Positions 19,149-28,349 of a stretch of DNA of 34,413 bases are shown one piece after another; the stretch's first letter is position 1, and each line of letters opens with the position of its first letter. The notes beneath the pieces were generated by a model, which ran no database searches, was not told the DNA's origin, and saw only the letters and a list, made by a program, of their open reading frames with translations. The DNA comes from a virus: positions 1 to 34,413 of the IMG/VR virus record IMGVR_UViG_3300025695_000056; one strand, given 5' to 3'. The position numbers and the translations under genes were made by a program.

Positions 19149-22100
19149 TTAATTATTTCCTTCAGTAATGGTAGTTGTTGAAGTTGTTGTACTTTGAACA
19201 CCTGTATTTAAAACTTCGTTACTTGTAATAACATTTGCAGTTGCTTTAAGTCTTGATGCAGTAATACTATCAATAACTTCAACATCACTAACACTTGCAC
19301 TACTAATCAATATTTCGTCATTTTCACTTTTTAGTTCATACATACTGCCAAAAGATTGTGTTTCACTTTTTGGTACTAGAACAATACTACTTATATCAGG
19401 TGCAACTTGCTTCATAATATATGCTGCTAGTTCACTAAAATAAAATGTTTCGCCAAAGTCCCAGTTTTCTAATGCAAAAAATTCATTAATACTGTCAACA
19501 ACTCGTGATTTTATGTCATTGTCATTTACAACACGATTTGTATTTTTTACTATTTTAAATGTTGCTTGCACATCAGTATCACTTTCAGAACCAAATAAAG
19601 ATTTATATTTTACAGGATGATATATTACTTCATCACTGATTGATTTAATCTTTTTAATATCATTGCCAAAATCTAAAAACAAAGAATCACTACTAGGCGG
19701 CAATGGCTTAGTTGCAATATCGCCTTTGAGGTATTTCCTATATTCAATATCATAAGATTTTGTTAAAATATACAAATCAATAATATTACTACTACTCGGA
19801 TCAATGCGACGATTTTCAGCAGCAGCATGGCTATAGGCAAATCTAATATTATCTCTGCCTTTGTATGCTTTGTAATCAATAGATAATTCTAATCCTGTTT
19901 GGAGTGCATTAAACTTTTTAAATACATCAGTACTACTAATATAAAATATTGTTGCAGCATCATACAAACTATATGCTCCGATTGCTGCTTCAGTTTGTTT
20001 TACTACAATATTTTCTGCTGCGGCACTAACATATTCATATGTTTCAACATCATTTTTTTCAAACTTTTTAGAAAATATATATTTTGTGTCTGGCAAATAA
20101 GCAGGTGCAACAATATTTGTAAATAGATCAGGATCGTCAATCACTCCATCGGCATCGCTATCAGTAAATCCTATTTCTAGTTTTTTACTATCTACATACC
20201 CATCTGCACTTCTGTATTCTTTAACAACTTGCCACTTCCAATCTTGGTTGAACGGTGTTAACGAATCAGGCTTATTATTATTACTTAAAATACTAATACT
20301 ATCGGTAACAATCTTACCAACTTTACTATCGTATATACGATCATTGCCATCAAAGTAAAAACGTATTTGCTTGTCACTTTCATATACATATCTCACAGCA
20401 CGGCTAGTTACTGTATATTTTTCACCATCAGTTTCAAACAAGAAAACCCAACTAGCATCTTGATTTGTGCCTGTAGCATCTCCAGTTTTTCCAGTATCAA
20501 ATGCACTGGTTGTATCAAGGTTGCTATTTGTAATAACTTTCCAGTTGGTTGTTTCAACATCGTATCGTAATCCAAATGTTTTAAATGCAAATACTTGATC
20601 AACCATTTGTGATAATGTATCATTTACAATGGTATTATTTAATACTGGGATAATTTCTGAAAGTTTGCTAGTACTAGGAACTTCATCATTTAATATAATA
20701 GGTCCTAATGTACTGTCAATATTTCCTATTGTTCCATTCTCATATACACTTATAATTTTAGTCCATATATATTCTTTGTCACCTAATGCAGATACTTCGC
20801 CTAATACTAGTTTATTGTTTTTGTCGTAATGATATCCTGCTGGAGGAGTAAACTTGACTAAACTTCCAGCAGCAACAAATTTCATTGTTGTCGCTGTAAA
20901 GCTAGATACTGCAACTGGTATAGAAAACTGATCTTGGAATAGTCCACTACTTTGATTTGTTTCGTTTGTTGTAGCATTCCATGTATAGTTTAAGTCAGCA
21001 ATACTTGTATTTCTACTAAAGTTTTTATAATAAAAGTTTTTAGTTTGCGTATCCTTTATTATTTCTAATACTCGATTATTGATAACTGCTTCAATGTCTG
21101 TTTTTGAAACAAAGTTAAAGCTGAATTTGTTTTTGAGATTTTCTGTAAAAATACTTCCGTCGTCGCCAAACATTAGTGTATTACTATATTTTCCAGTAGC
21201 ATCTCTTAGATCATAATATCTACTAATACCACTACTGGTTCTATTAATGCTTTTTGTTTTAATAATCTGTTGACTTACACCCAAAGGACCAATATTATAA
21301 TCTTCGCCAGTTATCAAACGATTTTGTGTGTAATATGTACTAGGTGCATTTGTTTGAATACTTTCATTGGTTTCTGATTGGTCAGCATTTGAAACAACTG
21401 ATTGTAGTTCTAAAACTATGTTGAGTGTTTCTGCTGAGTTATTTTTACTGATATAAGGAACTTGAATTTGTATTCCTGTCATATCAGCTGGATTTATATT
21501 AAACTGCGCATTTGCTGATGTTCTATAATAGACTTTAAAATCACCTTTTGGTAATGTTCCAAAAGTTCCATCACTAAACACAAGACTTATTCTATCACTA
21601 ACACGACTTAATACGCTATACAAATCACGAATACCTTTGGTAACACTATTGTAAACAATGTTGTTGCCTTCTGTGCTTTCAACTTTTTGCCATAACGCTT
21701 CTTCATTTCCGTTACTGTCTAACTTGTAAAGCCAAACATCACTGTTGTTGATGTTGTCGCTGTCAATATTTACAGTTGTGTTTGGAACTGGATTTAATAT
21801 AGAAAATACATTTTCTTGTAGACTACCTTGTCTAAAGTGCATAAAAAATCCACTGTTTGAACTTCCTGCGCCTTGGCCATTGTCTCTATATAAAAATGCT
21901 AGTTTGTTTCCAGGAAACGGTTCTTCTTCATATATTGTTGTAGTATCTGTATCAATATTAGTACTAACAATTTCAAACTTGCGTGAAGTGTCATCTATGC
22001 TTTTTGTAAAACTATATATAGGCAACCCTGTATTATTTGCACTAAATCTGTATTGTTCAGTTGTTACACCATTTACAATAGCCTTTTTAATAGGACGACC

Positions 22101-22610
22101 GAACGTCGAGTTTGCTGGTAATGCTGCATTTAAAATCTTAATAAACTGTTCGTACCAATCTGAGTTGGTAGGATCATTCCAAATAATAGTTTGATTAGAC
22201 AAGTTGTTGTTATTAGCATCAACTACATCCTCTGTGGTACTAACACTTTCAATTTTTAATAATCCGTTGGCTGGAATATTTCTATTTGCATTATAACTAA
22301 TAAGCCTTGCCAAACGGAGAATACTTTCTCTACGGTCAGCAGTTTCTATAAAGTTTTCTCTAGCATTTAGGTCGGTGCGGAAAGCAAGGTTTTGTCCTAA
22401 AAATGCAATAAGATCAATAAGTGCAAGATATTCACTAGATTCAATATAATCATTGAAGTCTTCTGGATAGTTTTCACGGATATATGTAATCATAGTTCTG
22501 CGTAGATTGTCAAAGTCGTAACTTTGGAAATCTGCGTATCTAAAACTTTGATATATTGTTTTCCAGTCTTCTGCTAGTAGAAGTCTATTTTGCCTATCTG
22601 TCGTTGACAT
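19149..22610 (-). CDS. 6: Baseplate wedge protein gp6-like, elongated
   Basis: 1,153 residues, much longer than T4 gp6 (660). The N-terminus is typical of gp6: WKTIYQSFRYADFQSYDFDNL, then YLALIDLIAFLGQNLAFRTDLN and a RRESILRLARLISYNANR helix. A TGEDYNIGPLGVSQQIIKTKSINR block resembles the mid-protein segment of gp6/gpJ-type wedge proteins. Near residues 1040-1085 is the C-terminal wedge motif SRVVDSINEFFALENWDFGE followed by YIMKQVAPDISSIVLV. Between these lies a large beta-rich insertion. In the T4 family gp6 dimers form the inner ring of wedges that holds the baseplate together and drives its opening. A GAGGAA ribosome site precedes the ATG, with a weaker late-type motif at 22634-22641. The stop lies two bases before the giant gene. 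Confidence 0.87.
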   Translation of the reverse strand: MSTTDRQNRLLLAEDWKTIYQSFRYADFQSYDFDNLRRTMITYIRENYPEDFNDYIESSEYLALIDLIAFLGQNLAFRTDLNARENFIETADRRESILRLARLISYNANRNIPANGLLKIESVSTTEDVVDANNNNLSNQTIIWNDPTNSDWYEQFIKILNAALPANSTFGRPIKKAIVNGVTTEQYRFSANNTGLPIYSFTKSIDDTSRKFEIVSTNIDTDTTTIYEEEPFPGNKLAFLYRDNGQGAGSSNSGFFMHFRQGSLQENVFSILNPVPNTTVNIDSDNINNSDVWLYKLDSNGNEEALWQKVESTEGNNIVYNSVTKGIRDLYSVLSRVSDRISLVFSDGTFGTLPKGDFKVYYRTSANAQFNINPADMTGIQIQVPYISKNNSAETLNIVLELQSVVSNADQSETNESIQTNAPSTYYTQNRLITGEDYNIGPLGVSQQIIKTKSINRTSSGISRYYDLRDATGKYSNTLMFGDDGSIFTENLKNKFSFNFVSKTDIEAVINNRVLEIIKDTQTKNFYYKNFSRNTSIADLNYTWNATTNETNQSSGLFQDQFSIPVAVSSFTATTMKFVAAGSLVKFTPPAGYHYDKNNKLVLGEVSALGDKEYIWTKIISVYENGTIGNIDSTLGPIILNDEVPSTSKLSEIIPVLNNTIVNDTLSQMVDQVFAFKTFGLRYDVETTNWKVITNSNLDTTSAFDTGKTGDATGTNQDASWVFLFETDGEKYTVTSRAVRYVYESDKQIRFYFDGNDRIYDSKVGKIVTDSISILSNNNKPDSLTPFNQDWKWQVVKEYRSADGYVDSKKLEIGFTDSDADGVIDDPDLFTNIVAPAYLPDTKYIFSKKFEKNDVETYEYVSAAAENIVVKQTEAAIGAYSLYDAATIFYISSTDVFKKFNALQTGLELSIDYKAYKGRDNIRFAYSHAAAENRRIDPSSSNIIDLYILTKSYDIEYRKYLKGDIATKPLPPSSDSLFLDFGNDIKKIKSISDEVIYHPVKYKSLFGSESDTDVQATFKIVKNTNRVVNDNDIKSRVVDSINEFFALENWDFGETFYFSELAAYIMKQVAPDISSIVLVPKSETQSFGSMYELKSENDEILISSASVSDVEVIDSITASRLKATANVITSNEVLNTGVQSTTTSTTTITEGNN

Positions 22611-22633
22611 TCGCGGTTCCTCACTTTATAGTA

Positions 22634-22641
22634 TATTTACC
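22634..22641 (-). promoter_or_regulatory. Possible late promoter (GGTAAATA)
   Basis: Minus-strand GGTAAATA differs from TATAAATA at the first two positions. It sits in the 52-base gap between gp25 and gp6, and T4 spacing would place the start near 22628 with an 18-base leader carrying GAGGAA. Distance and leader resemble the better matches, hence a moderate call. Confidence 0.4.
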
Positions 22642-22662
22642 TGAAGTAAAAAACTGCGTACT

Positions 22663-23100
22663 TTAAATTAATCCGTTGGCCTGATCAAACTTTATACGCA
22701 TACTTTCGCTAATGCTGTAAGGAATATAAGTCAACGAACAGTCAATCTGTATACCACTTTCGTAACTGTCAACGATTACACTATCAACATTAACTCTCGG
22801 GTCGTAGTTGACTATTTCTGTTACATCTTCAATAATAAGTTGTTTTAAGTCATCAGTAAATGGTTCAAATAACACATCCCATATAATAGTTCCAAACTCT
22901 GGATTTTCAAGTTTTTCGCCTTGACGAATATGGAAATGATTTATAATATCCTGCTTGATTATACTAATATCATATAAGTTAAATCCTTTAGGATTAGCTA
23001 CTGTGCTAACTCCTCTGTATTGTTTGGAAACTACAGGAGGACTAGTAATATCATTTGATACTGTTACATTTTTGTATAAGGGTTTTTCATTTGTAGCCAT
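22663..23100 (-). CDS. 25: Baseplate wedge protein gp25
   Basis: 145 residues with the hallmarks of the gp25 family (lysozyme-like fold without known enzymatic role): GFNLYDISIIKQDIINHFHI, then RQGEKLENPEFGTIIWDVLFEPF and, after a helix, EIVNYDPRVNVDSV. The E-P-x-F-G-T segment with the later DPR motif is the most conserved part of this family across contractile injection systems. gp25 joins the wedge core bundle to the sheath, seeding sheath assembly. Length agrees with T4 gp25 (132). The start at 23100 is only five bases from a GATAAATA late motif; the only ribosome-site candidate, AGGA at about 23111-23114, overlaps that motif, so the message could be leaderless if the promoter is used. Confidence 0.93.
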   Translation of the reverse strand: MATNEKPLYKNVTVSNDITSPPVVSKQYRGVSTVANPKGFNLYDISIIKQDIINHFHIRQGEKLENPEFGTIIWDVLFEPFTDDLKQLIIEDVTEIVNYDPRVNVDSVIVDSYESGIQIDCSLTYIPYSISESMRIKFDQANGLI

Positions 23101-23104
23101 AACG

Positions 23105-23112
23105 TATTTATC
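23105..23112 (-). promoter_or_regulatory. T4-type late promoter (GATAAATA) overlapping a stop codon
   Basis: Minus-strand GATAAATA whose TAA (23108-23110) is the stop codon of the upstream 432-residue gene, in the same register as the motifs at 5503 and 24423. T4 spacing puts the transcription start at about 23099, on the first bases of the gp25 start codon. Confidence 0.5.
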
Positions 23113-24406
23113 CTGTTGTCATATAGTTAAAGGCGGCTTGACTTTCAGCGGGTAATTTTAATAATTCAGCGGATCTATTACTAGGATTCAACTCTACTAT
23201 TCTATCAAAATCGTATGATCCTATTTTAAAAACTTGTCCATCTACTACAATGCCTAATATTGTATCTTCTTTTGCTTTTTCTTCAATGCTTATTCCATAC
23301 CCATTATTCTTTTTAACAAGTTTAGTTCCAAACTTTTTAGCACATCTCTTACAAGCAGTTGCCATATTTGCAAATGCAGGATCGTTTGTTGTTTTGAATG
23401 TTTTTTTATCTATTTGTTTGGCTAAGTTTGCCATATTATTAAGTTGGCCCACTGGGTTATCATTGAATATAATGTCGTTGGCTATTTGTTTGCCTGCTTT
23501 GCTAGTAATTCTTGGTTTGTTGAATATTTTTCCAACTAGATTTGCTCCTACATTTGCAGCGGCGCCGCCTAATACTTTTTGTAAATCAGGTGGTAACCCG
23601 TTTAGTGCTCCTGAAAGATTTTTTGTAAAATCTCCAACTCCTCGACTAAACTGATCAAACACTGGGCCCACTCCTGGTATGCCTGAAATAGCTGCTCCCA
23701 AACCGCTTGCTAGTTTTCCAGCCATATCTCCTAATGCGCCCGATACTGCACCAAGTGCATTTCCAATAGCACCATCGATAGCTCCTAATGCACTTCCTAA
23801 TGCACCAGATAATCCTGTACTTGATAGTAAGTTGCCCATTACACCAGGAAGTTTTCCTAGTATTCCCCCAAGTGCTGATCCTGCTATACTACTTAATCCA
23901 CCTTGCAAGCCTTGTAAAAAACTATCTTTTATGTAATCAACTGTGTTAGTAGTTGCATCTTGTATTTCTGTTCTAACCTCTGCTGGATTAGTAGCGTTTG
24001 TGCCGCCAGCGTAAGTGCTTGTAACTGAAGAACTGCCAGCAGGTGCACCAAAGTTTCCAAATGGTACTCTTATACCAGCAATAGCAGGAATATTACCTGC
24101 TGCAAGAGTAGCAGGACTAACAAAACCTAAGTTTTCAACAAAGGCAGCTGGATTTGAAATGCCTTGTAGTGCGCCTGCTGCACTAGCTAGTTGTCCTGAT
24201 ATTGATCCAAATACTGCTCCTGCTGCGCCTTGAAGAGCACCTTCAATATTACCAGATTGTATGCCGCCGGCAATGCCGCCAACAAGTGCTACTGTGGGCA
24301 AAGGTGCATTAGCTAATGCTTGGTTTATTCCTTCTACTCCTCGAGATATTGATTCTCTAACAATAGGCTCAACCAACTGCGAGTTGTTTATTGCAAATGC
24401 TACCAT
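23108..24406 (-). CDS. Gly/Ala-rich baseplate-associated protein, unrecognised
   Basis: 432 residues; I do not recognise the family. Most of residues 30-270 is Gly/Ala/Leu-rich with glycine-zipper spacing (ALVGGIAGGIQSGNIEGALQ; GSALGGILGKLPGVMG; ALGSALGAIDGAIGNALG), capable of hydrophobic helical packing. A more ordinary C-terminal domain follows, with a CKRC pair (C352 and C355) in MATACKRCAKKF, then GIVVDGQVFKIGSYDFDRIVEL. No PAAR signature is seen. It sits between the spike gene gp5 and wedge gp25, has a strong ribosome site (AGGAGGG) and its own late-type promoter at 24423-24430. By position it may belong to the central hub or spike tip, or be delivered through it; that is inference only. 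A tape-measure role seems unlikely because it is short and lacks coiled-coil character. Confidence 0.75.
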   Translation of the reverse strand: MVAFAINNSQLVEPIVRESISRGVEGINQALANAPLPTVALVGGIAGGIQSGNIEGALQGAAGAVFGSISGQLASAAGALQGISNPAAFVENLGFVSPATLAAGNIPAIAGIRVPFGNFGAPAGSSSVTSTYAGGTNATNPAEVRTEIQDATTNTVDYIKDSFLQGLQGGLSSIAGSALGGILGKLPGVMGNLLSSTGLSGALGSALGAIDGAIGNALGAVSGALGDMAGKLASGLGAAISGIPGVGPVFDQFSRGVGDFTKNLSGALNGLPPDLQKVLGGAAANVGANLVGKIFNKPRITSKAGKQIANDIIFNDNPVGQLNNMANLAKQIDKKTFKTTNDPAFANMATACKRCAKKFGTKLVKKNNGYGISIEEKAKEDTILGIVVDGQVFKIGSYDFDRIVELNPSNRSAELLKLPAESQAAFNYMTTG

Positions 24407-24422
24407 ATTGCCCTCCTAGTAG

Positions 24423-24430
24423 TATTTATT
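24423..24430 (-). promoter_or_regulatory. T4-type late promoter (AATAAATA) overlapping a stop codon
   Basis: Minus-strand AATAAATA, 7 of 8 bases of TATAAATA; its TAA (24426-24428) is the stop codon of gp5. T4 spacing gives a start near 24417, so the message would begin directly with the AGGAGGG ribosome site of the gene starting at 24406. Confidence 0.65.
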
Positions 24431-25937
24431 CCTCTTTTCCTAGCTCGTTCATTGGTGTTCTATCAGTGTGTACCGGGCGTTCATCCATATGAACATCTTG
24501 ACTTTCTGTGTCAACTGCTTCTGTTTTATCTGGTGCTGTTTCTAGTGGGTTCCAGTTTTCGTGGCCTTGCCATGGTTCATGCTGCGGAACTCGTTGTGGA
24601 AACTTGGCTTTTACTGCTTCTGCTGCTTCTGGTGCATCTGGTCCGTTGAGATGTATGTCGCCACCTTTGATTGTTGTATTTGTTGCACCAATACTAAAGT
24701 CGCCGCCAGCTGTTACTTTTGCACCAGCAGCACTTCTGATGTTTATTTCAGCACCGGTTGTAATATTACCGTTTGCACCAACTTTTATTTCTATATTTGC
24801 AGCAGCACTTTGATATATACTTTCATTTACAATCATATTAATATTTCTGCCAGCTTCAAAGTTTATATCTCTATCTGCTACAAAGTTAAAATCTGTTTCT
24901 GTATGAAAACTAATACTATCTTTAGCATAAACATCAAGTTTACCATTACTTGACATTTCGATCCATGCTGTTCCTCTACTATTATTAATGTAAATTAGAT
25001 CTTCACTGGTGTTGATCATTATTTGTGCACCAGTACGTGTTCTAAATCTTATCATTTCATTTGCAGGGCGTGTAACATCGCCGCCGGGTTCGCTTGCTTC
25101 TTTGTTGATATATTTGTAAGGAGTATCTTCAGGTGATCCTTCTCTTATAAGTTTATCATCGCCGTCATCAATAACAAAACTACTACTGCCTAAACGGTTT
25201 ACATGCACTGTTGCTTGGCTTTCTTTTATTCCTATTCTGCCTTGCGGCGATCCGCCACGCTTGTCAACAGGTCCCGGACTACTTAATCCAACTACTGCAC
25301 TAGGAAATTCACGTTGCGCACTACTAGTTGTTATTCCTCTAATATCATCTTCAACAAGTCCTTGTTCTTTTAGTTGAGTAATAAAATCTTCATTAACAGG
25401 TCTTTTGTATTTTACAGGATTGTTGGTTTGTATTTTTGTTATTTTTTTGTTGTATTCTCCAACTGGTAGTTTTTTACCTTTTAATTCTTTCGGAACTGGG
25501 CCGCTGGTTTGTTCAGTACTAGGCTGTCCGCCAGGCAACATAAATGTCATACCTCTTTCAGGTACACAACCAAACCAATAACCAAACTCTCTGCTTCCTT
25601 CTACAAATGTACACAATACCAATGTTCCTGGATCTGGTGGAATAGCCCAAAATCCATAACTTTTTTGTGTATTTGAATACGTATCGTTTTTTCCTAAATG
25701 TTGGGCACCTGTAACTCCATAAAATGGACTTGCATAATAAACTATTGACGTTTGTCCTAATGTTTCGCCAGCTGTTCCTGCTTCGCTTATTTTTAAAAGT
25801 TCAACTTCTAATGCTCCGAGATACAAAGGATCGGCATGTTTAATAACTCTAGCCAAATATGGGCCAGACTTTGAAGTAGGCTGTCCGTTATCAACTGATC
25901 TTGTTTGTTCTGCTTTTATTGGTCCATTGTTTTGCAT
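24426..25937 (-). CDS. 5: Baseplate central spike protein gp5-like, without lysozyme domain
   Basis: 503 residues. Residues about 25-135 fit the gp5/VgrG OB-fold (GPYLARVIKHADPLYLGALE ... YGFWAIPPDPGTLVLCTFVE). Residues about 298-435 fit the gp5/VgrG beta-helix needle: RFRTRTGAQIMINTSEDLIY, then repeats such as DRDINFEAGRNINMIVNESI and GGDFSIGATNTTIKGGDIHL. T4 gp5 carries a lysozyme domain of about 160 residues between these two; here the linker (about 140-295) is polar and has no lysozyme-like motif, so the spike probably pierces without digesting peptidoglycan. A charged tail follows (FPQRVPQHEPWQGHENWNP). In the T4 family the trimeric spike sits at the centre of the baseplate on the hub protein, here presumably the product of the gene immediately upstream. 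The two genes abut (TAA then ATG). Confidence 0.87.
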   Translation of the reverse strand: MQNNGPIKAEQTRSVDNGQPTSKSGPYLARVIKHADPLYLGALEVELLKISEAGTAGETLGQTSIVYYASPFYGVTGAQHLGKNDTYSNTQKSYGFWAIPPDPGTLVLCTFVEGSREFGYWFGCVPERGMTFMLPGGQPSTEQTSGPVPKELKGKKLPVGEYNKKITKIQTNNPVKYKRPVNEDFITQLKEQGLVEDDIRGITTSSAQREFPSAVVGLSSPGPVDKRGGSPQGRIGIKESQATVHVNRLGSSSFVIDDGDDKLIREGSPEDTPYKYINKEASEPGGDVTRPANEMIRFRTRTGAQIMINTSEDLIYINNSRGTAWIEMSSNGKLDVYAKDSISFHTETDFNFVADRDINFEAGRNINMIVNESIYQSAAANIEIKVGANGNITTGAEINIRSAAGAKVTAGGDFSIGATNTTIKGGDIHLNGPDAPEAAEAVKAKFPQRVPQHEPWQGHENWNPLETAPDKTEAVDTESQDVHMDERPVHTDRTPMNELGKEE

Positions 25938-28349
25938 TTAACTATTAAATCCTGTGTTTACTTGACTTGCTCTGTTAGCATCTTGTACTTTATTTGCTTG
26001 ATCTGATGTTCCTGTTGTACTAGTATCGTCGGGCTGGCCTCGACGTCTTAGCAATGTAAGTTCTTGTGTAAACCTATTTCGTTGAATTTTGTTTTCAATA
26101 GCAGTTACTCTATACAATCCATTAAACTGCGATACTGGAACTGTATCTTCTGGGTAAATCATTCCTCCAGTATCCGGATTATAATCAATTGGAGTTCTAA
26201 AGTTTAATAAAACATCAACTTCGCTGCGTTGATAATCAACTTGACCGCTTGCAGTACTATTTAAATCTCCTGGCTGATCGGTCCAGTTGCCCATTCCACT
26301 ATCAACTATAAAATAAGGATCGCCGAATATTTCAAGTTTAACTTCAACTAAATCAACACTGCCGTTGCCTAATATCTGATCATGAAACTTACGTGCCCAT
26401 CGAATCTTACTATTATCAATCCCGGCGCCGCCGCCACCTTGTGTGCTGCTTGAATTTACAAATGCTTGTGTAGCTAATCCAGTTGAACTATTTGCTCCTG
26501 AGGATTGAATATTCAATCCTAACTGATTTGGCTTTTGTTCTGTAAGATTAAACTGTGTGCCACCAGTTTTTGCATCAATGCTCAACTGGCCGCTGTCTGG
26601 TTGTATAAATTGAAAGAATGCTGCTCTAAAGTTTATATCAAAACGAACAATATCAGTATTTTCTCCACTGTAGATATAGTTGTACTCTTTTTTTGCATTT
26701 TGTCTTAAACTGTTGTAATCTATACCCGCTGCTCCAGCGTTTTGAAAGTGACTACTATGCACCATATACTCTACAACTTTATAATGATTTACTTTTGCAT
26801 CTTCGCCAAATACATTTTCTTGTTGTGCATTTGGTTTTAGGTAACTTTCTGCATCTATTCTAAACCACGGAACCATTCCGTTTGCATCTGGTGCTCGTTC
26901 TTTTATAGATTTGCCCCAGTCGCTTGTTAATATCACATCCTCAATGATTTTTAATATTGATGTACCCGAACTATAGCTAAAAACTCTTTCGTCGTTACTA
27001 ACAGTATTTTTAGAACGAGTCATAACTTTATTCTTTTTGTCATAAACTTGACCAGTTTGTGGCATTGGCACTGTTCCGCTTTCTTCAGCACCTTCAATGA
27101 TACGTGCTTTTCCAAGATTGTTCAAACTATTTGGGTCTTGTGCTATTGATGATAGCTGTTCACCAATACTACTTTTTGTTAATATTTGTCCAGTAATCAT
27201 ACTTAAAAATGCTTCAAAGTTTTGAGGTGCTTGTGCTCCTAAAAATCCACTAATGTTTTCAAACAACCCTTGTACATTACCTGATTTAAAGTTTGCCAAC
27301 AATCCTCCAAGACTTTTGTCTAGGCCGCCTGCTAATCCACCTAACAACCCTCCGGCTGCGCCGCCAATGCCGCCAAGTGATCCTCCTAATGCGCCTGCAA
27401 CAGCGCCTGCGGCACTATTTTGAAAACTATTTTTTAAACTATTACCGTTTGCAAGTCCGCCTATAACACCACCTACTACTCCAGCTGCTACAGCACCAAA
27501 TAATCCGCCGCCTTTGCCGCCGCCTCCGCCGCCGCCTCCACCTCGAGATTTAGTTGTGGCGCCTGCATCAGTTGTATTTGGTATTCTTGAAGGGTTTCCG
27601 CTAGTTGCAATGTCTTTTGGGAATGTAATAACTATTTCCGAAGCTTCTGCTATTTGATTTGCTTTTCTTAGTTCTTCATAGTGTCCATTAATAATAGTTG
27701 TTAAACTTTGTTCGCCGCTTTGTAAGAGTTTTTCAACAGTGTTGCCTGTTAATGCAATATCAACTGGACTTGCAGTTGCATCATCGAGATATGCTTGTTC
27801 ATTCCACGGTAGTGCTTCAACTGTGTAGGTTGTGCCGCCTTGATTTACATCAAACTCTATGTTTGTTAGCTTTATTGGAACATCTCTACGAAGATTTAAT
27901 CCTGATTCAGTAACAATAACATCTCCATCGTCATCGTAACCTATAAACTCCATTGATAACATAAACGGAGCATTAGCATAGTTTTGATATCCGCTAATAG
28001 TTGCAGCTATTTGACAAGTTTGTAAGAATAATCCCATACTATATGGTTCGTCAACAGTAAATGTTATAAATGTAGCATTTGTACTGCGTGATTTTGAGTT
28101 TGGAACACACAATGCTTCAATATTAACATTATCAATAAAGTATTCTAACTTGCCACCGATAATATCTTCGTATTCGGTCGTAACTTTGTTGTCGCCGGCG
28201 CCGCCGCCGCTTCTAAGAATAACATTTTGAGGGCCATATGCTCTATATGTTTCATTAGGTACTGCAATCTCATCTCTTGTTAAACAAGACATTGTAAAAA
28301 TAGTATTAAAACTAGAAAACTGATGTAGACTGTTTATTTCGATAGACAT
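25938..28349 (-). CDS. Large baseplate hub protein (gp27 position)
   Basis: 803 residues. The N-terminal 250 residues look like a folded beta domain (FTMSCLTRDEIAVPNETYRA, KLEYFIDNVNIEALCVPNSK, DVPIKLTNIEFDVNQGGTTY). Residues about 265-350 are low-complexity: a polyglycine run followed by Gly/Ala/Leu zipper sequence (GAVAAGVVGGVIGGLANG, AAGAVAGALGGSLGGIGGAA). The C-terminal half is again beta-rich and ends with a hub-like segment: PIDYNPDTGGMIYPEDTVPV, then FNGLYRVTAIENKIQRNRF and TQELTLLRRRGQP, a pattern seen near the C-terminus of hub proteins that carry gp5/VgrG spikes. Lying directly before gp5 and after gp53, it most likely does the job of T4 gp27, although I see no direct sequence match to gp27. 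Related marine phage proteins have been given a VrlC-type name. The ATG overlaps the gp53 stop by one base and follows AGGAA. Confidence 0.65.
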   Translation of the reverse strand: MSIEINSLHQFSSFNTIFTMSCLTRDEIAVPNETYRAYGPQNVILRSGGGAGDNKVTTEYEDIIGGKLEYFIDNVNIEALCVPNSKSRSTNATFITFTVDEPYSMGLFLQTCQIAATISGYQNYANAPFMLSMEFIGYDDDGDVIVTESGLNLRRDVPIKLTNIEFDVNQGGTTYTVEALPWNEQAYLDDATASPVDIALTGNTVEKLLQSGEQSLTTIINGHYEELRKANQIAEASEIVITFPKDIATSGNPSRIPNTTDAGATTKSRGGGGGGGGGKGGGLFGAVAAGVVGGVIGGLANGNSLKNSFQNSAAGAVAGALGGSLGGIGGAAGGLLGGLAGGLDKSLGGLLANFKSGNVQGLFENISGFLGAQAPQNFEAFLSMITGQILTKSSIGEQLSSIAQDPNSLNNLGKARIIEGAEESGTVPMPQTGQVYDKKNKVMTRSKNTVSNDERVFSYSSGTSILKIIEDVILTSDWGKSIKERAPDANGMVPWFRIDAESYLKPNAQQENVFGEDAKVNHYKVVEYMVHSSHFQNAGAAGIDYNSLRQNAKKEYNYIYSGENTDIVRFDINFRAAFFQFIQPDSGQLSIDAKTGGTQFNLTEQKPNQLGLNIQSSGANSSTGLATQAFVNSSSTQGGGGAGIDNSKIRWARKFHDQILGNGSVDLVEVKLEIFGDPYFIVDSGMGNWTDQPGDLNSTASGQVDYQRSEVDVLLNFRTPIDYNPDTGGMIYPEDTVPVSQFNGLYRVTAIENKIQRNRFTQELTLLRRRGQPDDTSTTGTSDQANKVQDANRASQVNTGFNS

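Noticed and set aside
23108-24406. Tape-measure protein or PAAR spike tip
   Set aside because: Too short and not coiled-coil for a tail ruler; PAAR motifs are not visible. Left as unrecognised.
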